Below, piece after piece: positions 52,135 through 61,080 of a stretch of DNA of 64,000 bases. The stretch is from contig JAWLGR010000016.1 of the NCBI GenBank assembly GCA_041684965.1, positions 53,830 through 117,829 of the forward strand, given 5' to 3'. Origin of the DNA: Mariniphaga sp041684965 (lineage in GTDB: Bacteria; Bacteroidota; Bacteroidia; Bacteroidales; Prolixibacteraceae). The position numbers and the translations under genes are program-made. Within the stretch, counting starts at the first letter, position 1. Each line of letters begins with the position of its first letter. The notes beneath the pieces were generated by a model, which worked only from the letters and a program-made list of their open reading frames with translations, searched no databases and had not been told where the DNA came from.

Positions 52135-52965
52135 ATGAATACCCGTACATACACCGTCATAACCGGAGCCAGTTGCGGCTTGGGAAAAGAGCTTGCCCGT
52201 GAATGTGCACGAAGGGGAAGAAATTTAGTGATTACAGCTTTACCTGGGGAAAATATCAGGAAAGTGGGTGAATTGCTTGCCCGTGAAAATAATGTCAATG
52301 TGGTGGCTTTCGAGGCAGATTTGACTAGATCTGATGAAATTGTAAACCTTGCCCGGGTAGTAAATAATAATTATGAGGTGGATATGCTAATTAATAATGC
52401 CGGATTGGGTGGGGCCCTCCCTTTTCTGGAAGCTACACCTGACTATATCGAACAGATAATTCTCCTTAACACAAATGCACTGGTGATGTTGACACGGCTG
52501 TTATTGCCAAACCTGATAAGACAGGGTGAAGCTTTTATCCTTAATATTGCCAGCCTGGCGGCATTTAGTCCAATGCCTTATAAAACAGTTTATCCGGCCT
52601 CAAAAGCTTTTGTATATTCATTTTCCAGGGGACTCGATGCTGAACTTAAAGAAACGGGCGTTTCAGTTAGTGTTGCACATCCTGGTGGAATGAAAACCAA
52701 TGCCGAAGTTTCATTACGGATTGAAAAACATAACAGGTTGATTCAGGCAACTACCCTCTCAACAGAAAGGGTGGCGCAGATTTGTATAAAACGTGTACTT
52801 AAAAGAAGAAAAATAATCATTCCTGGATTTTTTAATAAGTTGTATTGGCTCCTGTTAAAAATTCTACCGCTTTCAGTCACCTTGTTTTTATTGAGGGGCT
52901 TGTTTAAAAAAGAATTCCAAAGAAGAAAACAAAATGTTCAAACTGCCCCATTAATTCCCGATTAG
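52135..52965 (+). CDS. Short-chain dehydrogenase/reductase (classical SDR)
   Basis: A 276-residue NAD(P)-dependent SDR. The cofactor motif is TGASCGLGKELARE; the NNAG motif, LINNAGLGG, and the catalytic triad Ser (LNIASLAAFSPMP), Tyr and Lys (YPASKAFVYSFS) are all present. A hydrophobic stretch near the C-terminus (LYWLLLKILPLSVTLFLL) suggests membrane association, typical of SDRs that act on lipids or sterol-like substrates. The ATG at 52135 is chosen; an upstream in-frame start gives only hydrophobic leader sequence. It is followed by the epimerase-like gene after one base. Confidence 0.88.
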   Translation: MNTRTYTVITGASCGLGKELARECARRGRNLVITALPGENIRKVGELLARENNVNVVAFEADLTRSDEIVNLARVVNNNYEVDMLINNAGLGGALPFLEATPDYIEQIILLNTNALVMLTRLLLPNLIRQGEAFILNIASLAAFSPMPYKTVYPASKAFVYSFSRGLDAELKETGVSVSVAHPGGMKTNAEVSLRIEKHNRLIQATTLSTERVAQICIKRVLKRRKIIIPGFFNKLYWLLLKILPLSVTLFLLRGLFKKEFQRRKQNVQTAPLIPD

Positions 52966-52966
52966 C

Positions 52967-53947
52967 ATGAAGGTATTGGTAACAGGAGCAACCGGGTTGC
53001 TGGGACCTTACATTGTGAGGGAACTTTTAAAAAATAAATATCCGGTCCGGGTGCTGGTTCGCCCCGAAAGTGACCTTTCCGTCCTTGCAGGTTTGAGATT
53101 GGATGTTTTTAAAGGACAACTGACTTTTTTTAAGGATGTAGAAAGAGCTGTTGCAGGATGTACGTATGTAATACACGCTGCAGCCCTTGCTGTTCACAAA
53201 CCTACACGGCTGGAAGCTTTCAGGAAATTAAATATTGAAAGTACCCGGTATATAACAGAAGCTTGTAAAAAAAATGGAGTTTTAAGACTAATTTTTGTGA
53301 GCACGGCAAATTGTTTTGCAAACGGAACAAATTCAAATCCTGGTAATGAAGAAGGCAGGTTCCTTTCATGGATGAAAAAATCAGGGTATGCATACAGCAA
53401 ATTATTAGCTCAGCAACAGGTACTGGAAGAAACAACAAAAGGAAATCTGGATGCAGTGGTTGTTAACCCTACTTTTATAATTGGTAAAGATAAAAAACCT
53501 GAAGGGGGTAGAATTTTTTCCTTTATTCTGAATAAAAAAATTGCGTTTTATCCAACGGGAGGTAAAAATTTTGTGGATGCTGCTGCGGTTTCGGTTGGTA
53601 TAGTAAATGCTATGGAAAAGGGGAGGAGTGGCGAATGTTATCTTCTTGCAGGGGAGAACCTCTCATACCATGAGTTTTTTAATATTGTAAAAAATATTAC
53701 GCGGCAACAAACGCTCCTTGTTCCTGTGCCTTGTTTGTTCTTAAAATGGGCAGGGAGTGTGGGGGATGTTATTGAAAAGCTATTTAAAGCACCGGTTGAA
53801 CTAACATACGTAAATGCCAGGATGCTTTGCCAGGAAAATTATTACACACCAGCTAAAGCAGTAAAAGAGTTGGATTTTCCGGTTGTACCAGCCCGTAAGT
53901 TTATAAAAAAAACACTCAGGTGGTTTGAAAAACGAAGCATGGGATGA
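52967..53947 (+). CDS. NAD-dependent epimerase/dehydratase (extended SDR)
   Basis: A 326-residue extended SDR. The cofactor motif GATGLLG is at residues 7-13; VIHAAALAVHKPTR follows at about 65, and the active-site YSKLLAQQQVL contains the YxxxK pair. Related proteins are dihydroflavonol-4-reductase-like and act on 3-keto or hopanoid-type substrates in some bacteria. One base separates it from the SDR gene upstream, so both probably act in one pathway, possibly with the polyprenyl synthase and RND exporter upstream (inference). The substrate is unknown. Confidence 0.85.
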   Translation: MKVLVTGATGLLGPYIVRELLKNKYPVRVLVRPESDLSVLAGLRLDVFKGQLTFFKDVERAVAGCTYVIHAAALAVHKPTRLEAFRKLNIESTRYITEACKKNGVLRLIFVSTANCFANGTNSNPGNEEGRFLSWMKKSGYAYSKLLAQQQVLEETTKGNLDAVVVNPTFIIGKDKKPEGGRIFSFILNKKIAFYPTGGKNFVDAAAVSVGIVNAMEKGRSGECYLLAGENLSYHEFFNIVKNITRQQTLLVPVPCLFLKWAGSVGDVIEKLFKAPVELTYVNARMLCQENYYTPAKAVKELDFPVVPARKFIKKTLRWFEKRSMG

Positions 53948-54014
53948 TATCTGTGCGCAAGGTGGATTATCCTTTTTAACCACCAAAAGGAAACAAATAA
54001 AAGTATTTTTACTT

Positions 54015-55202
54015 CTAAGACTTTTCCATAGTCTCAAATGCAGTTTTTAATCTTAGCAAACCTTGCTCAAGGATACTCCGTGGACAGCCAATATTCAGAC
54101 GCATCCACCCATTCCCTCCTGTGCCAAACCTGGCACCGTTATTTAAACCCACTCCTGCTCTTTCTACGATAAACTTGTTAAGTTCTTTATCATTCATACC
54201 GTATTCTCTGAAATCCAGCCAGATTAAATAGGTTGCTTCAGGCTTCATTACTTTAACCCTGGGCAGGTATTTGTTGAAAAATGTTTTCAAAAACTGGTAA
54301 TTTTTCCAAAGGTATTCCAACAGTTGGTCAAGCCACTCGTCGCCATGTGTATAAGCAGCTTCCAAAGCAACTGAACCAAATAGATTACCCATTCCCAAAT
54401 GACCGGTGTTTAAAATTCGTTCAAAACGTGCAAACCGGGTTTTATCTGGAATTATTACAAGTGAAGTTGCCAAGCCTGCCATATTAAAGGTTTTGCTGGG
54501 AGCCATACAAATTACAGAGTTTTTAGCTGCTTCAGGTGAAAGCGACGCGAATGGTATGTGCCTGTACCCCTCGAAAATCAAATCAGAATGAATTTCATCG
54601 GAGATAACCAGAATGTCATTTTCAAGGCAGATTTCCAGTAGCTCCTCCAGTTCTTCCTTTGTCCAGGCCATTCCGCCCGGATTTTGAGGATTGCACAACA
54701 GCAACAATTTTGTATTTAAACTAATTTTTGATTTTAAATCATTAAAGTCAAAGGTAAACCGGTTATTCACCAGCTTTAACGGGTTTTCAACTAATTTACG
54801 TTTTGTACCCTTTACAGATTCAAAGAAAGGAAAGTAAACAGGAGGCTGCACGATAACCTCATCCCCTGGCTTGGAAAATGTTTCAACAGCAATGGTTAAA
54901 CCTGCAACTACACCAGGGCTCGATGAAATCCATTCCTGCTTAATATCCCAATTGTGGCGCCGCTTCATCCATCCAATTACCGATTCATAATAAGATTCGG
55001 GTTTGAAGGTATAACCGTAAATTTCGTGTCTCGCTCTTTTAATTACAGCATTTACAATAAAATCAGGCGTTCTGAAGTCAGTATCAGCAACCCACAGCGG
55101 GAGGATATCTTCTTTCTGAAAATACTTCTTGCGGGCATCGTACTTGATGCTGTTTGTGTTTTCACGGGGAATAATCTCATCAAAATTATAGTGTTTCTTC
55201 AT
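54015..55202 (-). CDS. PatB/MalY-type aminotransferase-fold C-S lyase
   Basis: A 395-residue pyridoxal-phosphate enzyme of the MalY/PatB group, typically a cystathionine beta-lyase. Seen are LPLWVADTDFRTPDFIV (the WVADMDF signature with Thr), NPQNPGGMAWTKEEL, SDEIHSDLIFEGYRHIPFA and the PLP lysine in MAPSKTFNMAGLATS, with RLNIGCPRSILEQGLLRL near the end. The mixed NPQNPxG and SDEIHxDL motifs separate it from ordinary aspartate aminotransferases. It is followed 24 bases later, on the same strand's upstream side, by comB, which also concerns sulfur compounds; functional linkage is possible but unproven. Confidence 0.88.
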   Translation of the reverse strand: MKKHYNFDEIIPRENTNSIKYDARKKYFQKEDILPLWVADTDFRTPDFIVNAVIKRARHEIYGYTFKPESYYESVIGWMKRRHNWDIKQEWISSSPGVVAGLTIAVETFSKPGDEVIVQPPVYFPFFESVKGTKRKLVENPLKLVNNRFTFDFNDLKSKISLNTKLLLLCNPQNPGGMAWTKEELEELLEICLENDILVISDEIHSDLIFEGYRHIPFASLSPEAAKNSVICMAPSKTFNMAGLATSLVIIPDKTRFARFERILNTGHLGMGNLFGSVALEAAYTHGDEWLDQLLEYLWKNYQFLKTFFNKYLPRVKVMKPEATYLIWLDFREYGMNDKELNKFIVERAGVGLNNGARFGTGGNGWMRLNIGCPRSILEQGLLRLKTAFETMEKS

Positions 55203-55226
55203 TTGGTAATATTTTATTACACCATT

Positions 55227-55922
55227 CTAAAAAGGAGGTTCAACTTTTCGCAGGTAACTTCCATTGCCATTTTTTTCCACCTTTAATACAAAATTAAAAC
55301 GATCAAGGTTGAGGCAAAGGTTGAAATCTTCCTGAGGTGCCCAATCTTGTTTTGTTTGATCGAAAAACCGGTTTCCTGAACCCTCACGTATCACTTCAAC
55401 CATATCAGTAAATACCATCGGCAAATTCTGAAGCGCATTGCTAATATAGTGAGCACAAAGTGTGTCTTCATCGGTCGGATATTCACAGGCATACCCCATG
55501 CATACAAGAGAAACCTGCCCTGGATTTTTGCTTCGGATATAATTTACGATGGCTCCTGCGTTTACAAAACTGCCAGTAAGGATTTCTGTGGCACCGGTGG
55601 CAGCTTCTATCCCCTGGGTTCCTGAACTGGTTGTATGGATAATGGTTTTGCCTTCCAGACCTGATGAAGGTAATTGTGACGGGGAATTACCATAATTGAA
55701 ACCTGGAGGCTTAATCTCATTCCGTTCCCCCATCAGTAAGTATTCCGGATGTTCCTCTTTTAACCTGAACGCTTCATCAATAAGTCCTACCGGAATTATT
55801 TTTTTTGCCCCATACCCGAATGCATAGCATGCAGTAGAAAAAGCACGGAAAACATCTATAATTACAGTCAGTCCTGTCGCATTTCGTGCCCCTTCAAGTA
55901 AGTCAAAAACCTTTATAATCAT
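55227..55922 (-). CDS. comB: 2-phosphosulfolactate phosphatase
   Basis: ComB hydrolyses (2R)-phospho-3-sulfolactate to 3-sulfolactate, a coenzyme M pathway step in archaea. The 231 residues show the family elements VIDVFRAFSTACYAFGYGAK, GERNEIKPPGFNYGNSPSQ, THTTSSGTQGIE-type segment (IIHTTSSGTQGIEAATG) and CAHYISNAL. ComB homologues are common in bacteria that do not make coenzyme M, where the role is unclear. It stands 24 bp upstream of the PatB/MalY-type gene in the same direction, so the two may be cotranscribed. comA and comC are not nearby. Confidence 0.87.
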   Translation of the reverse strand: MIIKVFDLLEGARNATGLTVIIDVFRAFSTACYAFGYGAKKIIPVGLIDEAFRLKEEHPEYLLMGERNEIKPPGFNYGNSPSQLPSSGLEGKTIIHTTSSGTQGIEAATGATEILTGSFVNAGAIVNYIRSKNPGQVSLVCMGYACEYPTDEDTLCAHYISNALQNLPMVFTDMVEVIREGSGNRFFDQTKQDWAPQEDFNLCLNLDRFNFVLKVEKNGNGSYLRKVEPPF

Positions 55923-56325
55923 GCCCTCCTTTTATCTGAGTTTTACTTTAAAATTCAAATATACCCGATTGTATCATTTGCAGTATTAAAAATGTAAAAT
56001 AAATAAAGTGTTAATAATGCATCCTGATTACAATTTTCCGGGATCTTATCCCAGTGTATTAAATGTAACCTTAATAAAAAAGTAACGATCTTATTTGGAT
56101 TTCGTAATTGTGTAAAATGGCAAACTACTTTTTTAACAATATAAAAGGTAGCAAAACAGTATTTCCAATTCAAAATAGGTGAACTGAAAAAAATCATTAA
56201 ACCAGGAAATGTGAATAAAATAAAATAATTTTAAAACAAAAGTTATTCCTATATGTTTTAAATACCTGGTACAAAAATTGCTAGAATAGGAAAATATAGA
56301 TCCGTTAACGCTTAAGAACTTTTAT
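55923..56325. other. AT-rich divergent region upstream of comB
   Basis: In 403 bases I see no convincing gene; an 80-codon minus frame at 55955-56197 is low-complexity and lacks conserved character. Both comB (minus) and the small membrane protein (plus) should have promoters here. No clean -33/-7 pair was found. Confidence 0.4.
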
Positions 56326-56490
56326 ATGGAAAAGAAACAACCTCATCAGATTGTTATCACAACTGGGAATGAAACGGATAAACAAAAATTACCATTTAAC
56401 TTGTTGATTTCTTTGGCAGCTGGTGCAATTACAGGAGTCATCGCAATTTTCGGACTCATCTGGGGTATTGAATTTTTAATTGGTCTTTAA
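56326..56490 (+). CDS. Small single-helix membrane protein
   Basis: A 54-residue protein with a polar N-terminus (MEKKQPHQIVITTGNETDKQ) and one transmembrane helix of about 24 residues (LLISLAAGAITGVIAIFGLIW), ending in IEFLIGL. The glycine-spaced helix (GAITG) suggests helix packing. I do not recognise a family. It is isolated, with about 165 bases before and 70 bases after free of genes, and codon use is like the neighbours. It may be a stress-type or regulatory small protein (inference). Confidence 0.55.
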   Translation: MEKKQPHQIVITTGNETDKQKLPFNLLISLAAGAITGVIAIFGLIWGIEFLIGL

Positions 56491-56561
56491 TACAATTCAT
56501 GTAAATTAAATTGCGCTAAAGTATATTAAAATATAAAGCAAACAGGAAGCTCTAGAATTTT

Positions 56562-56966
56562 TTAGTTGTTTCGGTTCATTTCCTCCAAAACACTACTTGC
56601 CTCTAGGTAAACCTTATGGTATCGTTTATTGCGGAAAATACCCGTTGTCATTTTTTCAAGTTCCCTGTGGATACCTGCCAGAGAATTAGTAATGGTCGTT
56701 CGAAATAAATCTGCACATTTGGCACAAGAAGGTTGTTGTAATTCATCTGTTTTGTAATAGGCGTGTTTTAATAATTCGATTGCTCGCAAATAATTTTTTT
56801 CACGCTGATATTTTGATGAGTCAAGGTAGTTTTTATTAATTACTGCAAGTGGTTTTTTGCAATTGTTACCACCAAAAGGACAACCAAGCAGTTCCAGTTT
56901 GCTTTGTCCGTCGTTCATATATTCTGAATCTGATTTGGAGAAAGAAAACAGGCCATTAATTCTCAT
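56562..56966 (-). CDS. Cysteine-containing protein of unknown function
   Basis: A 134-residue cytoplasmic protein that I do not recognise. It has two cysteine groups, LLGCPFGGNNC and QQPSCAKCADLF, which could bind a metal or iron-sulfur centre, and alpha-helical sequence between (KYQREKNYLRAIELLKHAYY) that resembles one tetratricopeptide-like hairpin. No signal or membrane segment is seen. It is isolated, facing the small membrane protein. Confidence 0.6.
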   Translation of the reverse strand: MRINGLFSFSKSDSEYMNDGQSKLELLGCPFGGNNCKKPLAVINKNYLDSSKYQREKNYLRAIELLKHAYYKTDELQQPSCAKCADLFRTTITNSLAGIHRELEKMTTGIFRNKRYHKVYLEASSVLEEMNRNN

Positions 56967-57182
56967 CTTATGACATATTTAGTGCCCTACTAAGTAACAA
57001 CTATTTTCTTAGCTGTAAAAATATTTGAAGAGTATTTTGTATTTTTTTATTAACCAAAATATTAACAATTTTACAAATGCTTAGAATTATTAGCCCTAAA
57101 TGCAGGTATGATATGAGTTGAACCAATATAATGGGAAAGATATAAACAGTTAATAGTTTAATCATTGTACCTGGAAGGAAGA

Positions 57183-58178
57183 TTAAGCCTTTTCCTGGTT
57201 TAATATCTTCTCAATTTTACTAAGTTCCTCTTCACTGAATTCTTTGTTTCTTAACATATTTACATTGTCGTCGATTTGCTGCACCGAGCTTGCACCAATG
57301 AGTACCGACGTTATCCTCTCATCCCTTAGTACCCATGCAAGTGCCATTTGTGCAAGCGATTGTCCTCTGTGCTGTGCAATTTTATTCAGGGCTGTAACTT
57401 TTTCATGGACAGCTTCCACATCTACTTTTTTAAGAAACACTTCACGGGTGGCACGTGATCCAAATGGTATACCGTTCAGGTACCTGTTGGTGAGCAAGCC
57501 TTGTGCAAGAGGAGAGAACGGGATACATCCAATACCCTCCTCTTTGAGTACATCAAGAAGCTGTTCTTCCACCCAGCGCTGAAACATGGAGTAACGTGGC
57601 TGATGTATCAGGCAGGGGGTACCCAGTTCCTTAAGAATTCCTGATGCTTTTTTTGTCATTTCGGCCGGGTAATTTGAAAGACCGGCATAAAGAACTTTCC
57701 CTGAACGTACCGCCTGATCAAGAGCCATCATAGTTTCTTCAAGAGGAGTATCCGGATCGGGACGGTGCGAGTAAAATATATCAACATATTCCAATCCCAT
57801 GCGTTTCAGACTTTGGTCGAGGCTCGATAACAGGTATTTTCGGCTGCCCCATTCTCCATAAGGGCCGGGCCACATTAGATAACCTGCTTTTGTTGAGATA
57901 ACCAGTTCATCGCGATACCTGCTGAAATCCTGTTTCAGTATTTTTCCAAAATTCTCTTCTGCTGAACCCGGAGGGGGACCGTAATTATTTGCCAGGTCGA
58001 AATGTGTTATTCCAATGTCGAATGCATGATGTAACATTGCACGGGCATTTTCTAACATGTCAATCCCCCCGAAATTGTGCCATAAGCCAAGTGAAACCGC
58101 CGGAAGTTTCAATCCCCATCTTCCACAGTGGTTATAGGGCATTGTATCATAACGTGAATCTTTTGAAATATAATTCAT
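57183..58178 (-). CDS. Aldo/keto reductase (YghZ/MgrA-like)
   Basis: A 331-residue NADPH-dependent aldo/keto reductase of the AKR14/YghZ type, which reduces L-glyceraldehyde 3-phosphate and methylglyoxal. The catalytic tetrad residues are visible in THFDLANNYGPPPGSAEENFG (Asp, Tyr) and STKAGY (Lys) and YSHRPD (His). The C-terminal GASSVQQIDDN segment binds the cofactor. It may help clear reactive aldehydes. It is monocistronic. Confidence 0.9.
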   Translation of the reverse strand: MNYISKDSRYDTMPYNHCGRWGLKLPAVSLGLWHNFGGIDMLENARAMLHHAFDIGITHFDLANNYGPPPGSAEENFGKILKQDFSRYRDELVISTKAGYLMWPGPYGEWGSRKYLLSSLDQSLKRMGLEYVDIFYSHRPDPDTPLEETMMALDQAVRSGKVLYAGLSNYPAEMTKKASGILKELGTPCLIHQPRYSMFQRWVEEQLLDVLKEEGIGCIPFSPLAQGLLTNRYLNGIPFGSRATREVFLKKVDVEAVHEKVTALNKIAQHRGQSLAQMALAWVLRDERITSVLIGASSVQQIDDNVNMLRNKEFSEEELSKIEKILNQEKA

Positions 58179-58299
58179 AGTCTGTAAAATTATTGGTTGT
58201 TTTAAATCTGATATTTTCCTGAAAGTTATCTTTTTTTTGGCATTTTACCCGATGTAATTTTAAAACTTATTGAAATCGTTGTAAAAATGGTGGTGAGGT

Positions 58300-58356
58300 A
58301 AAAAAATAAAGGAGGGAGAATCCCTGGTTTTGCTAAACCAGTTCTTCCTCCTCCTT
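58300..58356 (-). terminator. Terminator after the DTTG-repeat lipoprotein gene
   Basis: On the minus strand AAGGAGG (58350-58356) pairs with CCTCCTT (58309-58315), with an inner CTGGTTT/AAACCAG stem, followed by TATTTTTTT (58300-58308). The stem is interrupted by a few mismatches. Confidence 0.75.
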
Positions 58357-58402
58357 GTGTGAACGGGTATATCCTGATGTACACTTTCACCGCTGTTTTA
58401 AC

Positions 58403-59173
58403 CTATTTCTCTATCTCCACACTGATGCTGCCTATGTAGATTTCAGTGTTCGTTCCAAATGATTCTGCACCTACCAACAACCATAAATCCCCGTCATCAT
58501 TTGTAATTGCTGTTATTGGAGTTTCGGTTGAAGCGGTATGTAAAGTTACATTAATGTCAGTAGTGTCACCGGGGAATGACCCAATCACAACCAAATCATT
58601 ACCGTCTGCTCCAGGTTCACCAATATCAATGCCTACCAGCTGCAGAAAATCAAAATCATCTGCTTCCGTTACCAGTTCTTCATTTGCTACACCCGCCTTA
58701 ATAAATACCGTATCGTTGATACTGGTATAGATACCCGTTGTGTCAACACCTGTAGTATCAGTACCCAATCCGATGGTATCTGTAACAAAGCCAGTTGTAT
58801 CAACCACTACCAAAGAAGCCAATTCAACTGTAAAGTTTATATTGTACTGGGTATTGGGCTCAAGGCCTGTAATTTGTTTACTTGCATACATAAAAAGGTG
58901 GTCGTTTGGGTTTGAAGCAGAGAGTTTTAATACACCTTCATCTTCATCGAAGGGCGCTGTCGTTTGCTCCACGTTAAAACCATACAAATCTTCCTCATCT
59001 ATAAGAAATCCTGCAATCCCTGCATCCCAACCTTCATCGCCCGAGTCAAAATTATAATTTAACTCCACGGTCTCATCTCCTATTGGATCATCAATCCTGT
59101 CCACATCTTCATCCTTGCATGAATAAAAGCTAATTGCCAGAACTCCCATAATCATAATTACGATTGTCTTCAT
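58403..59173 (-). CDS. Lipoprotein with TDTTG repeats, unknown function
   Basis: A 256-residue lipoprotein (lipobox ISFYSC, Cys19) followed by an acidic linker (KDEDVDRIDD). Residues 50-120 look like a beta-sandwich (FDSGDEGWDAGIAGF; LEPNTQYNINFTVELAS), a carbohydrate-binding-like form. About residues 125-150 hold several imperfect DTTG/DTIG repeats (VDTTGFVTDTIG, GTDTTGVDTTG), an unusually repetitive insert between two beta strands. The C-terminus returns to ITNDDGDLWLLVGAES and ends SISVEIEK. Surface exposure is likely; function unknown. Confidence 0.75.
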   Translation of the reverse strand: MKTIVIMIMGVLAISFYSCKDEDVDRIDDPIGDETVELNYNFDSGDEGWDAGIAGFLIDEEDLYGFNVEQTTAPFDEDEGVLKLSASNPNDHLFMYASKQITGLEPNTQYNINFTVELASLVVVDTTGFVTDTIGLGTDTTGVDTTGIYTSINDTVFIKAGVANEELVTEADDFDFLQLVGIDIGEPGADGNDLVVIGSFPGDTTDINVTLHTASTETPITAITNDDGDLWLLVGAESFGTNTEIYIGSISVEIEK

Positions 59174-59786
59174 AATTTTTTCATTTAATTTTTACTACTA
59201 ATTATTATTATCTCTTTTCATTAAATTGTTCTACAACAATTAATTTAAAGTCTATAGAACTCATAATCCGAAGGAGTTCTTTATAAATAACCTTGCCAAA
59301 AAAGAACTTTCATTTCATTTCATTTCATATATTGTTGATAATTAATGAAATAACGTGAATATAATGTCTGATTTATTTCACCAGTTTATTTTTTTCCTGT
59401 ATGGGGAAATGTACAACGGTTGTTGATCTATTCCACAGGCTTGTCAAAATTCTAAAAGCACCCTAATACAGGATTAATCTGAAAATTTATCGAATTTATT
59501 GCGATTGGTATATTGAGTTTATTGCATAATTGTTATATAGTTATTTATAAACCTCATGACCTGTTTAGCGGAAAATAGCAGAAACTGATATAAGATTAAA
59601 ATTGAATTTTGAAACTTGGAAATCTATACAAATATATTTCCTCATAAAATGTCTGCCTGCAATTATTTATTGTGATTTTAATTTTATAAGTGGCTATTGT
59701 TGCAGAACCATTGTTTCTCTGGTATCTTTACAATAAAAAATAGCTGACAAGTAAGAAATGCACCTATAGAAACGGGATGTTTTAGA
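59174..59786. other. Long AT-rich intergenic region
   Basis: No gene is seen in 613 bases. It includes a perfect 7-bp inverted repeat AATTGTT-CTAC-AACAATT (59224-59241) 51 bases before the lipoprotein start, and a short tandem of TTTCA units (four near-copies at 59308-59328). Otherwise featureless. Candidate -7 boxes for both flanking genes are weak. Confidence 0.45.
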
Positions 59787-61034
59787 ATGCATTTCGAACA
59801 TTTGCATAAAATTATGACATTGTCAAACAAAATATCGGCCCGTAATTTTAATGCTTTTTTATGGCATGCCGGATTTTTGGCATTGGCTAAAAATTTCATT
59901 GATGTTGACACCGTTATTCCTGCAATGATTATTGAAGCGGGTGGTAAAGCAGTTCATATTGGTATTATGACTGCCATTATGTTGGGAGGGGCAAGTTTCA
60001 CCCAAATATTCTTCGCCCCTTACATTAGTAATATTAGTTTCAAGAAAAAATTTCTACTTATTGGAATTAATTTCCGAATAGTTTCTCTTTTTTTCTTAGG
60101 ATTCATATTGTTCCATTCCGGCACACTTAAATCCGGCCATTTATTTGGCCTGATCTTTCTTCTTATTGCATTGTTTTCTTTAAGTGGAGCCTTTACGAAC
60201 ATAAGTTATGTGGATGTTTTGGGGAAAAGTGTGAATGAGAATAAAAGGAAAACATTCTTTTCAAGCAAACAGATTATAGCAGGTAGTGTTATGTTGGTTT
60301 CAGCTTTCATAGCAAAAAAGATTCTTACCTACTATGGTTACCCGTTCAATTTTTCATTTCTGTTTATTATCGGGGCTTCATTGCTTTTAGTTGCTTCTTT
60401 TGGATTTTGGAAAATAACTGAAACAGTTCCGTCCACTTTAAAGATTCACGGAATGAAGGATTTTTTCAGGAAAATAAGAATCGAAATTTTGAATAAACCT
60501 GAGCTTGCTTATTTTATTGGCTTTATTAATACCCAGGGCATTATCATTTCGTTCCTGCCTTTTGTAGTTTTATACGGAAACGAAACGATGGAAGCTCAAA
60601 GTCTCGACACTGGATATTTTTTAATCTGTAAAGTAATCGGTGTAATTTCGGCCAGTCTTATTGTTTTTCTTATTTCAAAAAGGATTAAGTACAATTTTCT
60701 TCTGTATCTGAATGTTTGCCTGTCCTTATTACTTATAATTTCTACATTGCTTATCAATAACATTCAGACACTCAGGTACATCTTTTTTTTAGGTGGAGTT
60801 GTTTATTCGCTTTATTTAATTACAATGAATGGATTGCTTCTCGAAATTTCGGGGAAGGAAAACCGGGCAATATATACCGGTTTTACCGGCGCGGGGAATA
60901 TCCTGCCTGCTGTTTTTCCGCTGGCCGGAGGCTGGATCATCAGTCACTGGGGATTTGAAACATTCTTTTTATTAATAATGGTCCTGGTAGCATTATCCGC
61001 CCGGTTTATATACAAGATTAACTGTTTTAAATAA
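59787..61034 (+). CDS. Major facilitator superfamily transporter
   Basis: A 415-residue inner-membrane transporter with about 12 helices and a central cytoplasmic loop (KKRIEILNKPELAYF region). It has an MFS-type N-half with FIDVDTVIPAMIIEAGG and a motif-A-like segment in the loop between helices 2 and 3. The C-half includes GFTGAGNILPAVFPLAGGWIIS. The family is similar to sugar or drug transporters, but substrate is not predictable. ATG at 59787 or 59814 are both possible. Confidence 0.8.
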   Translation: MHFEHLHKIMTLSNKISARNFNAFLWHAGFLALAKNFIDVDTVIPAMIIEAGGKAVHIGIMTAIMLGGASFTQIFFAPYISNISFKKKFLLIGINFRIVSLFFLGFILFHSGTLKSGHLFGLIFLLIALFSLSGAFTNISYVDVLGKSVNENKRKTFFSSKQIIAGSVMLVSAFIAKKILTYYGYPFNFSFLFIIGASLLLVASFGFWKITETVPSTLKIHGMKDFFRKIRIEILNKPELAYFIGFINTQGIIISFLPFVVLYGNETMEAQSLDTGYFLICKVIGVISASLIVFLISKRIKYNFLLYLNVCLSLLLIISTLLINNIQTLRYIFFLGGVVYSLYLITMNGLLLEISGKENRAIYTGFTGAGNILPAVFPLAGGWIISHWGFETFFLLIMVLVALSARFIYKINCFK

Positions 61035-61080
61035 ATGAGCTGTATTAAATAAAATATCCGTATGGAATTTCACCCCGGGT

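Noticed and set aside
55955..56197. An 80-codon minus-strand frame upstream of comB
   Set aside because: The sequence is AT-rich, aromatic and low in complexity, and it occupies the expected divergent promoter region.
59308..59328. The TTTCA tandem as a CRISPR-like or satellite repeat
   Set aside because: Only four short near-copies without spacers; ordinary AT-rich microsatellite.
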